Shown here in pieces: positions 32,268 through 39,687 of a stretch of 50,126 nt of DNA. The notes under the pieces are model-generated. The model was not told where the DNA came from and searched no databases. It was given only the letters and a program-made list of their open reading frames with translations. Within the stretch, counting starts at the first letter, position 1; every line of letters starts with the position of its first letter. This stretch comes from Bariatricus massiliensis (lineage in GTDB: Bacteria; Bacillota; Clostridia; Lachnospirales; Lachnospiraceae). The stretch lies in NCBI RefSeq assembly GCF_900086725.1, contig NZ_LT574832.1, forward strand, positions 1-50,126. Direction: 5' to 3'. A program made the position numbers and the translations under genes.

Positions 32268-34575
32268 GGATTTTACTCTAAAATTAAAAGCCTCAGTCAG
32301 CGGTAGTTTTCATATTCATGGCGGCATTGAATGTATTTTGGTTATTCGGGGGCAGGTAAAAGTAGTGACAGATATGTGTTCACGTTGTCTGAAGGAAGAT
32401 GATTTTGTCGTCATTAATATAAATCAAGTACATTCTGTTAGCAGCCAAGAAAATAGTATCGTATTGATTCTAAAAATAGAGCAAAGCAAATTAAGGCAGG
32501 AATGTGGTAGTCTTTTTGAAAATAAAATTTTTATAGAAGAGCGTTTAGAAAATGATTCCGGACTTGATAAAAGTTACTTTGAATTAAAACGGATTATGCT
32601 GCAGATGTTTGCTGTCAAAATAGAAAAGTCATATGGGTATGAACTTGCAATGAATATGTATTTAGTGACTTTTCTTCATCTTTTATATACTACTTTTTCT
32701 GAACATAAATATAGTGAAGAAACAATAGCAGGGCCACATAAAGGACAAATCGGAGAAATATTATCATATATTGATGAACATTACAAAGATACACTTACTT
32801 TGGATGAGATTGCGGCACGGTTCTATATGTCTCCCGCGTATTTTTCCCGTTATTTTAAAAAAGCTACCGGAACTGGATATCTTAATTTTTTACAAAATAT
32901 ACGGGTAGAAAAGTCAGTGGTCCAGCTTTTATACAGTAATTCGTCTATTTTAGAGGTGGCATTGGACAATGGATTTAAAAATGCCAGAGCATATTCCAAT
33001 TGTTTTATTAAACGGTATAATTTAATACCCAGTGTATACCGTAAAAAACATCAGGAAATGTTAGAAGGAAAAATAACGGAAGATTCGGATATTATGCTGT
33101 CTGACAGTAGTGGTGAAGATTTGCGGATTGAATTTCTTCGATATATTAAAAGATACGATATAGAATCTGTCATGAAAACAGAACCGGAAGTAAATGTAGA
33201 AATATCATTGGATCATCATGGAGAAGAGCAGATACGGCAGAAGGATGTTATATTGCTTATCGACACCCCAGATACTGCTATGAGAATCAATTTTTCACAA
33301 GTACCGGAAATAAAAAAGAAACTCAATGCCAAATATGCTTATTTTCAAATTTTGAATTATGAAATCGCGAAAGAGGGCATTACTTATATTGTATCAGAAA
33401 ATTTGATGATGGCAGTGGAAAGAATTCGGGAAGTTGGACTATTTCCGTTTGTGCGGATAGATTTTGCTGAAAGCAGATTCCATGGGAATAATGGTGAAAT
33501 TACCAATTACATACATTCGTGTTTGGGAAAAGCATTGGAAGCATTGGCAATACGGTTTACCAGTGATTACAGAAAACATTGGAAGTTTGAAATCGTATGT
33601 AGTTTTTTGACTCATGAGCAAAGTGAATTGTTTTATCGTGAAGTGTATCAAACAATCCGCAAATATTATCCGTATTCAGATATTGGCCTATTTGCGGAGA
33701 CAGACGAGGATAAAAAGGTTCTTGATTCCTTTGAACAATTACTAGAATACTGTATAAGATTGAGTTTTCCACCACAATTTGTTACTTGCCATAGTATTCA
33801 AAACCGTATAAAAAGCCGCTATCCAAAAGATACAAGATTTTTTGATAGATCTGCCGATTATCATACAAATACCGTGCAAAATGTATTATTGAGCTGTAAA
33901 AAATACGGAATAGAGCCGCCTATCTATTTGACTGTCTGGAATACTTTATCAGGTAAAAATGACGGGGAAATAAGCATGTATGTGCGTACAGCATTGATTT
34001 GGGATTCTTTGCTGCGTCTCTGTGATAAGGTGGAAGGAATCGGTTACCGCTTTGCGACCGGTGAAACGTGTCCTTATTCTGGAGAGTATTATGGTTCACT
34101 GTTAAACCTTTTTATTTTATATGACGCTAAGATGCCTGTATATTTTGCAGCTGAATTTTTAAAAAGAATGGCAGGAGAAGTGCTGTATCATTCCGATAAC
34201 GTAGTGGCTACATTCAATAGTAATAGGGAATTGATTGTAGCATTGTGGAATCCCCAATTATTGAATCCTGTACATGCCATCGACAGTAATCTGACAGAAA
34301 GTCTTTCTAAAAAGATGAAAATCAGCATTTATGGGTTGAAAAAAAGCGAGTATATGATCAAACGTTTTACGGTAGATACCGATAGTAATGGCGCTTTCTC
34401 AAGAATGGCAAGTTCCGGTTATCCTGATTGGCGGGATGAAGATGTACTAAGTTATATGAGAAATATTTCTGTCGGTGATTTAATCGTGTTGAAAAAAAGA
34501 GTAATTGACGGTAAACTGGTTTTAGAAAGTTTGGTTCGATATAACGGTATTGTTTTATATGTCATTAAATTATAA
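32257..34575 (+). CDS. AraC-family regulator with a catalytically dead GH39-like sensor domain
   Basis: A 772-residue protein. Residues 1-80 form a cupin-like sensor (FHIHGGIECILVIRGQ). Residues about 165-268 are the two-helix-turn-helix AraC domain (TLDEIAARFYMSPAYFSRYFKKATG, ILEVALDNGFKNARAYSNCFIKRY). Residues about 320-700 follow the layout of GH39 beta-xylosidase-like domains found on some AraC regulators. However, the acid/base segment (normally FEVWNEP) reads FEIVCSF at 444-450, and the nucleophile segment (normally LTEWN) reads LTVWN at 558-562. Both catalytic glutamates are gone, so it should bind, not cleave, a sugar or similar ligand. I use the ATG at 32257 rather than the TTG at 32248. 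It precedes the DUF5058 operon. Confidence 0.75.
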   Translation: MENKDFTLKLKASVSGSFHIHGGIECILVIRGQVKVVTDMCSRCLKEDDFVVININQVHSVSSQENSIVLILKIEQSKLRQECGSLFENKIFIEERLENDSGLDKSYFELKRIMLQMFAVKIEKSYGYELAMNMYLVTFLHLLYTTFSEHKYSEETIAGPHKGQIGEILSYIDEHYKDTLTLDEIAARFYMSPAYFSRYFKKATGTGYLNFLQNIRVEKSVVQLLYSNSSILEVALDNGFKNARAYSNCFIKRYNLIPSVYRKKHQEMLEGKITEDSDIMLSDSSGEDLRIEFLRYIKRYDIESVMKTEPEVNVEISLDHHGEEQIRQKDVILLIDTPDTAMRINFSQVPEIKKKLNAKYAYFQILNYEIAKEGITYIVSENLMMAVERIREVGLFPFVRIDFAESRFHGNNGEITNYIHSCLGKALEALAIRFTSDYRKHWKFEIVCSFLTHEQSELFYREVYQTIRKYYPYSDIGLFAETDEDKKVLDSFEQLLEYCIRLSFPPQFVTCHSIQNRIKSRYPKDTRFFDRSADYHTNTVQNVLLSCKKYGIEPPIYLTVWNTLSGKNDGEISMYVRTALIWDSLLRLCDKVEGIGYRFATGETCPYSGEYYGSLLNLFILYDAKMPVYFAAEFLKRMAGEVLYHSDNVVATFNSNRELIVALWNPQLLNPVHAIDSNLTESLSKKMKISIYGLKKSEYMIKRFTVDTDSNGAFSRMASSGYPDWRDEDVLSYMRNISVGDLIVLKKRVIDGKLVLESLVRYNGIVLYVIKL

Positions 34576-34590
34576 TTTCTTAAAATAGTG

Positions 34591-34626
34591 TCTCCACAGA
34601 TAAAAATATCTGTGGAGATTTTTTAA
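34591..34626 (+). terminator. Terminator after the AraC-type regulator
   Basis: TCTCCACAGATA and TATCTGTGGAGA form a perfect 12-bp stem with an AAAA loop, followed by TTTTTT. Confidence 0.92.
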
Positions 34627-34732
34627 TGTAAAAAAAAAGATGCATCTTTTTAACTGTGTACTCAATTAAATAAAATTAAGTAAAAAATTCGACATAAAAG
34701 AACAATAATGTGAAGTGTAGAAAAAAATAAAT

Positions 34733-34753
34733 ATGTTATATTTTGTATAACAT
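34733..34753. promoter_or_regulatory. Candidate operator: 8-bp inverted repeat upstream of the DUF5058 gene
   Basis: ATGTTATA and TATAACAT flank TTTTG, a perfect inverted repeat about 50 bases upstream of the start codon. It could be a regulator site. The surrounding 34627-34803 has no gene and no good promoter that I can define. Confidence 0.4.
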
Positions 34754-34803
34754 GCATGTTGTTTCTATGGTTATTTAAAGCAGAAATGTAAAGGAGGTTC
34801 CTT

Positions 34804-35505
34804 ATGGGAAAATATCTGCAATTAGCGAATTCATGGCCGGTTTTTCTTTTTTGCCTTGTGCCGATCATAGCTGTTATTTTACAGTCACTTAAATTTATCA
34901 GTATTGCAAGAAAAGAAGCAAAATCATTAGGAATGGAAGATGAAAAAATAAAAAAAGTGATGACAAACAGTGCTGTTTTTTCTATTTTGCCGTCTTTGCC
35001 TATTATCATCACTATGGCGGCCCTCATGCCGGTACTAGGAAAATTCATACCATGGCTGAGATTATCGGTTATCGGTTCGGCAATGTATGAAAGTATGTGT
35101 GCTGACCTTACAATTACTTCGTTTGGATTTTCCGGGCTTGGAAGTACGGACATCACAATCGAAGCGTGGGTTGGAGTCGTTTGGGTAATGTGTATTGTTG
35201 CATTAGTTTGGCCTTTATGTAATGTAATTGGACTTCGTGGTTATGATAAGGGAATGAAAAAGATAAGTGGTCCTTTTATGGGGGTTTTGGCTGCGTCATT
35301 ATTTATGGGAATGATGGGAATCATGGGAATTCCAAAATTTTTAAATTTTGCAGATCCGGTCAGTATTTTGGTGGCTGTAGTTTCTGGTATTTCTGTGTTG
35401 ATTTTAGAACTTATAGCGAAAAAGACGGGCGTAAAAGTATTGTCGGAATTTTCATTTCCATTGGCTATGATATTAGGAATGGCATCAGCCATGATTGCAA
35501 GTTAA
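34804..35505 (+). CDS. DUF5058 family membrane protein (probable transporter component)
   Basis: A 233-residue integral membrane protein with about six helices. The start YLQLANSWPVFLFCLVPIIAVILQSLKFI, then KKVMTNSAVFSILPSLPIIITMAALM and WLRLSVIGSAMYESM, matches DUF5058. The gene has a strong AAGGAGG site. It is followed by a second membrane protein and an M20 amidohydrolase on the same strand, which suggests uptake of an amide-linked compound that the enzyme then splits. The transport role is inference; no family member has a function known to me. Confidence 0.7.
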   Translation: MGKYLQLANSWPVFLFCLVPIIAVILQSLKFISIARKEAKSLGMEDEKIKKVMTNSAVFSILPSLPIIITMAALMPVLGKFIPWLRLSVIGSAMYESMCADLTITSFGFSGLGSTDITIEAWVGVVWVMCIVALVWPLCNVIGLRGYDKGMKKISGPFMGVLAASLFMGMMGIMGIPKFLNFADPVSILVAVVSGISVLILELIAKKTGVKVLSEFSFPLAMILGMASAMIAS

Positions 35506-35535
35506 ACAATAATTGAAAGAAAAGGAGGTAATGTA

Positions 35536-36222
35536 ATGGAAAACAATTCCGGTGGATTTTCCGAATATGATAAGAAAATTCATAAATTTGGACTTATATC
35601 TTCTATTATCATTATATTGACATTGGCATGTGTACCGTTGGCGATACAGTTGGTGTCGGGTGTGACTCCAGATGTTGGTAAAGTTTTAGGGGCTATGAGC
35701 GGCGCGCTGGTAGTATTTGGCCCCGTTGCTATTATTGAATTTTTGTCTTATACACCTATTTTAGGGGCGGGTGGTATGTACCAGACATGTATCACAGGTA
35801 ATACAATGAATATGAAACTTCCGGCGGCCCAGAGTGGACAAAAGCTGGCGCAGGTGGAACCCGGAAGTAAGGAGGCGGATGTAGTTTCCGTTATCAGTAT
35901 TGGTGTTTCTTCTTTGGTCACAATGACTATTATATTTTTAGGTATGTTATTAGCAGCTCAATTAATGCCTATTTTGACTTCCAAAACTATGGCGCCGGCA
36001 TTTAATAATTTGATGCCTGCTATTATGGGAGCTTTGCTCGTACCGAAAATAAAAAGCGATCCGGCGCTGGCATCTGTTCCATGTATTGGTGCAGCTATCG
36101 TTACTGTCGTGCTTGGATATGCGACTGTAACTTCAATGCAGACGTATTTACTGCCGGTTTTTCTTATATTGTCAGTAGCATGGGGATATATCCTCTATAA
36201 ACGTCGTCAGAAAAAACAGTAG
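35536..36222 (+). CDS. Membrane protein, likely partner of the DUF5058 protein
   Basis: A 228-residue protein with about six transmembrane helices, a cytoplasmic N-terminus (MENNSGGFSEYDKKIHKFG) and a basic C-terminus (KRRQKKQ). A conserved-looking region GPVAIIEFLSYTPILGAGGMYQTCITGNTMNMKLPAAQSG lies between helices 2 and 3 and may face a substrate path. I do not recognise the family. It sits 30 bases after the DUF5058 gene and 18 before the M20 gene, so the three are one operon and the two membrane proteins may form one carrier. Confidence 0.6.
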   Translation: MENNSGGFSEYDKKIHKFGLISSIIIILTLACVPLAIQLVSGVTPDVGKVLGAMSGALVVFGPVAIIEFLSYTPILGAGGMYQTCITGNTMNMKLPAAQSGQKLAQVEPGSKEADVVSVISIGVSSLVTMTIIFLGMLLAAQLMPILTSKTMAPAFNNLMPAIMGALLVPKIKSDPALASVPCIGAAIVTVVLGYATVTSMQTYLLPVFLILSVAWGYILYKRRQKKQ

Positions 36223-36240
36223 ATTAAAAGGAGAATAAAA

Positions 36241-37437
36241 ATGTCTATTTTAGAAGAAGCAAAAAATATCAGTGATATATTAAAAGAGCATCGGCGTTAC
36301 ATACACCAAAATGCGGAACAGCATTTAGAGCTGCCAAAGACAGCGGAGTATGTAATGAATACATTACGTGAATTGGGATATGAACCAGAGCGTGTAGGCA
36401 GCAGCGGCGTCATTGCTATGGCTGGAGGAAAAAAGCCCGGTAAAGTATTTTTAATGCGGGCGGATATGGATGCTCTTCCGATTCAGGAAGAAAGCGGTGA
36501 GCCTTTTTCCTGTCAGACCGGAAGTATGCATGCCTGCGGACATGACTTTCATACAGCAATGCTTTTGGGAGCAGCACAACTGTTAAAAGCACATGAAGAT
36601 GAAATCAATGGAACTGTTAAATTAATGTTTCAGCCTGCGGAGGAAACGTTGGCCGGCGCAAAAATGATGATAGATGCAGGTGTCTTGGAAAATCCCAAAG
36701 TAGATGCCGCAATGATGATTCATGTGACAGGGTCTATGCCTCTTCCAACAGGAACAATTATGATTCCAGATGCAGAGTCAGGAGCAGCCGCCGCAGATTG
36801 GTTCAAAATATCAGTACAAGGAAAGGGTGGCCATGGCGCGATGCCGGATACAGGAGTAGATCCCTTAAATGTATTATCCCATATTCATCTGGCCATACAA
36901 GCGATTAATTCCCGCGAAGTTTCTCCGGCGGATGTAGCGGCGCTCACGGTAGGGCAGATGCATGGTGGCGCAACTTCTAATGTAATTCCTGATACAGCCA
37001 TGATGAGCGGGACTTTACGTACTCTGGACAATAACGTGCGGGAGTTTGTAAAACGTAGAATTGTAGAAGTTTCTGAAAGTATTGCGGCAACTTTCAGGGC
37101 AAAGGCTACGGTGGAGTATGAGCGTGGTTGTCCATGCTTTGAAATTAATGAGCCACTGCTTAAGGAACTGTCAGGCTATGCCAAGGAGATGGTCGGAGAA
37201 TCAGGAGTCTGGGATATGGCAGAGGCCAAAGTAAAAAATAAAAATATGGGTTCCGAAGACTTTTCATGGGTTTCTGTGGAAGTACCAGCGGCTTGTTTTT
37301 CCGTTTCTACAGGATCGCCAGAGGAAGGATATCAATACCCTCTTCATCATCCAAAAGCTGTATTTAATGAGTCAGCGTTATCCATTGGAGCAGCATTATA
37401 TACAGATTTGGCTTTGAAGTGGTTAGATAATAACTAA
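36241..37437 (+). CDS. M20 family amidohydrolase (hippurate/aminoacylase-type)
   Basis: A 398-residue metallopeptidase-fold hydrolase. The metal ligands are visible in LMRADMDALPI, MHACGHDFHTAMLLGAA, FQPAEE and the C-terminal NMGSEDFSW and LHHPKAVFNE. It belongs to the M20 amidohydrolases that remove acyl groups from amino acids or split similar amides. The exact substrate is unknown. It is the third gene of the putative uptake operon and has the length expected for its family. Confidence 0.85.
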   Translation: MSILEEAKNISDILKEHRRYIHQNAEQHLELPKTAEYVMNTLRELGYEPERVGSSGVIAMAGGKKPGKVFLMRADMDALPIQEESGEPFSCQTGSMHACGHDFHTAMLLGAAQLLKAHEDEINGTVKLMFQPAEETLAGAKMMIDAGVLENPKVDAAMMIHVTGSMPLPTGTIMIPDAESGAAAADWFKISVQGKGGHGAMPDTGVDPLNVLSHIHLAIQAINSREVSPADVAALTVGQMHGGATSNVIPDTAMMSGTLRTLDNNVREFVKRRIVEVSESIAATFRAKATVEYERGCPCFEINEPLLKELSGYAKEMVGESGVWDMAEAKVKNKNMGSEDFSWVSVEVPAACFSVSTGSPEEGYQYPLHHPKAVFNESALSIGAALYTDLALKWLDNN

Positions 37438-37464
37438 ATTTACTTAACTTAATTGAACAATAAG

Positions 37465-37508
37465 AGACCATGATACAGCAACACATACGTGTTTGTTTAT
37501 CATGGTCT
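37465..37508 (+). terminator. Hairpin after the M20 gene
   Basis: AGACCATGATA (37465-37475) pairs with TATCATGGTCT (37498-37508), with an inner AACAC..GTGTT pairing, followed by GTTTTATTTAT. It separates the M20 operon from the kdp genes. Confidence 0.7.
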
Positions 37509-37510
37509 GT

Positions 37511-37540
37511 TTTATTTATATAAACTTTATATCCCCGTCA
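37511..37540 (+). promoter_or_regulatory. Candidate KdpE-binding region upstream of kdp
   Basis: AAACTTTATATCCCCGTCAG resembles the TTTAtA/CCCCG pattern at E. coli kdp promoters, and like that site is AT-rich then C-rich. The promoter core downstream is not clear to me. Confidence 0.3.
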
Positions 37541-37605
37541 GAAACCTTGAATGGCATCTTAACGCAGAGTAGATGTAATTTATAGGTGAGAAGGGAAGTG
37601 ATGTT

Positions 37606-37782
37606 ATGTTGACAAAATACTTAGATAATCATCTGGATAAAATACAGAAAATATATGAAGAGCATCCAATGATTTCGTTTGTTGCCGTAAATATGATGGC
37701 GGCAGCCGGTATACTTGGATTGGTGTTTGTTGTCACTTTTCTCGGCGCATTGCCGATATATTTTTTATCAGGTCTGTTTTAA
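37606..37782 (+). CDS. Small single-helix membrane protein at the head of the kdp operon
   Basis: A 58-residue protein with a charged, amphipathic N-terminus (MLTKYLDNHLDKIQKIYEEHP) and one long hydrophobic segment (residues about 23-48, FVAVNMMAAAGILGLVFVVTFLGALP). The ATG at 37606 follows AAGGGAAGTG. It is too small for standard gene calls but is well placed, 45 bases before kdpF on the same strand. It could be an extra Kdp subunit or a regulator of the complex; no family is known to me. Confidence 0.6.
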   Translation: MLTKYLDNHLDKIQKIYEEHPMISFVAVNMMAAAGILGLVFVVTFLGALPIYFLSGLF

Positions 37783-37827
37783 CACAGAAATGAGTAATGC
37801 GCAACCACTTGGAAGGAGGGTTTATTA

Positions 37828-37917
37828 ATGAATGTAATGCTTGTACTAATTGGAGCGGCAGCAATTTTTTTGCTTGGCTATCTTACCGTAGTACTATTGA
37901 GAGGTGACAAGAAATGA
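37828..37917 (+). CDS. kdpF: Potassium-transporting ATPase small subunit KdpF
   Basis: A 29-residue hydrophobic peptide, MNVMLVLIGAAAIFLLGYLTVVLLRGDKK. It has the usual size and form of KdpF, with one helix and a basic end. GGAAGGAGG precedes the ATG at 37828. Its TGA overlaps the kdpA ATG by four bases (ATGA), so the two are translationally coupled. It stabilises the KdpABC complex. Confidence 0.9.
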   Translation: MNVMLVLIGAAAIFLLGYLTVVLLRGDKK

Positions 37918-39671
37918 GTAATGTAGCGATTCAAATGATTATTTACTGTGTAATTTTAATTGCACTCGCCATTCCGCTTGGAAAGTATATTGGTAAGGTG
38001 ATGAATGGAGAGAAAGTATTTCTTTCTAGAATATTTGTTCCCTGTGAAAAAGGAATTTACAGGGTGCTTAGGCTCAATAAAAGCGACGAAGATATGGGAT
38101 GGAAAAAATATGCCGTCTGCTGTGTGGTGTTCAGCATATTTGGATTTGTAATCTTATTTTTTCTTCAAATGTTTCAGAAAATTCTTCCGCTTAACCCGGA
38201 AGGAATCGGAGGAACATCGTGGCATCTGGCCTTCAACACGGCATCAAGTTTTGTGACGAATACTAACTGGCAGGCATATTCAGGGGAGAGTACGCTGAGT
38301 TATCTGACACAGATGCTTGGATTGACCGTTCAGAACTTTGTTTCTGCGGCTACAGGCATCGCAGTACTCTTTGCGCTGATTCGTGGGTTTATTAAAGTAA
38401 AACAAAAAGGAATTGGTAACTTTTATAAAGATATGGTAAGAACTGTACTTTACATATTGATTCCACTTTCTCTCGTTATAGGAATCGTAATAGCCGCACA
38501 AGGTGTTCCGCAGACATTTAAAGCTTATGACGAAGTAGAGCTTCTTGAACCAATAGAAGTAGAGAACGAAGACGGTACAATTACGACTGTCACAAAGCAG
38601 GTTGTACCTTTAGGACCTGCCGCAAGCCAAATAGCAATTAAACAGCTCGGAACGAACGGAGGAGGATTCTTTGGTGTAAATTCTGCACACCCTTTTGAAA
38701 ATCCAACTATATTCACGAATTTGTTGGAAATGATTTCTTTATTACTAATTCCGGCAGCATTATGTTTCACTTTTGGGAGAAATATTAAGGATAAAAGACA
38801 AGGACGTGCGATTTTTATTGCAATGTTCGTTATGCTTGCAATTGCTCTTGGCATTATTGGCTATAATGAACAGATTGGAACTCCGCAGGCCGCACAAGGG
38901 ACAACGGTAGCTATGGAAGGCAGCAGTGTTTACAGTGGAGGAAACATGGAAGGCAAGGAGACAAGATTTGGTATTGCCACTTCTGCCACTTGGGCCGGAT
39001 TTACTACGGCCGCGTCCAATGGTTCGGTCAACTCCATGCATGACAGCTATACACCGATAGGCGGTATGATACCAATGTTGTTGATGATGCTGGGTGAAGT
39101 GGTATTCGGCGGCGTAGGATGTGGCCTCTATGGAATGATAGGATTTGCCATATTGACTGTCTTTATAGCCGGATTGATGGTGGGACGCACACCAGAATAT
39201 TTAGGTAAAAAAATTGAACCGTTCGAGATGAAGATGGCGGTATTTATTTGTCTTGCCACACCAGTAGCAATCTTGATAGGAAGTGGCATTGCTGCTTTAC
39301 TTCCGGCTACGGTAGGCAGCTTAAATAATGCGGGGGCACATGGATTGTCGGAAGTACTGTATGCATATTCATCCGCAGGAGGGAATAATGGTTCTGCGTT
39401 TGCCGGCTTTAATGCAAATACGCCATTCCTAAATATTAGTATCGGATTGGTAATGCTGTTCGTACGTTTTGTACCGATGATTGCCACACTGGCGATAGCC
39501 GGAAGTCTGGCTCAGAAGAAAAAAGTTGCTGTGAGTTCTGGAACGCTTCCGACCCACAATGCGATGTTCATAGTTTTATTGATATTCATTGTATTATTGG
39601 TTGGGGCACTTAGCTTCTTTCCGGCATTGGCGTTAGGACCGGTTGCAGAATTTCTGCAGATGATTGGATAA
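37914..39671 (+). CDS. kdpA: Potassium-transporting ATPase potassium-binding subunit KdpA
   Basis: A 585-residue membrane channel subunit with about ten helices. The selectivity-filter-like loops are FNTASSFVTNTNWQAY near residue 108, GTNGGGFFGVNSAHPFENPT near 245, WAGFTTAASNGSVNSMHDS near 362 and YAYSSAGGNNGSAFAGF near 483, in the Kdp pattern. The length is slightly above the E. coli protein. It selects K+ and passes it to KdpB in high-affinity uptake. Confidence 0.96.
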   Translation: MSNVAIQMIIYCVILIALAIPLGKYIGKVMNGEKVFLSRIFVPCEKGIYRVLRLNKSDEDMGWKKYAVCCVVFSIFGFVILFFLQMFQKILPLNPEGIGGTSWHLAFNTASSFVTNTNWQAYSGESTLSYLTQMLGLTVQNFVSAATGIAVLFALIRGFIKVKQKGIGNFYKDMVRTVLYILIPLSLVIGIVIAAQGVPQTFKAYDEVELLEPIEVENEDGTITTVTKQVVPLGPAASQIAIKQLGTNGGGFFGVNSAHPFENPTIFTNLLEMISLLLIPAALCFTFGRNIKDKRQGRAIFIAMFVMLAIALGIIGYNEQIGTPQAAQGTTVAMEGSSVYSGGNMEGKETRFGIATSATWAGFTTAASNGSVNSMHDSYTPIGGMIPMLLMMLGEVVFGGVGCGLYGMIGFAILTVFIAGLMVGRTPEYLGKKIEPFEMKMAVFICLATPVAILIGSGIAALLPATVGSLNNAGAHGLSEVLYAYSSAGGNNGSAFAGFNANTPFLNISIGLVMLFVRFVPMIATLAIAGSLAQKKKVAVSSGTLPTHNAMFIVLLIFIVLLVGALSFFPALALGPVAEFLQMIG

Positions 39672-39687
39672 TGGAGGGTAGTTGACA

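Noticed and set aside
37509..37605. Possible c-di-AMP (ydaO) riboswitch before the kdp genes
   Set aside because: The gap is under 100 bases, too short for that riboswitch, and I see none of its conserved blocks.
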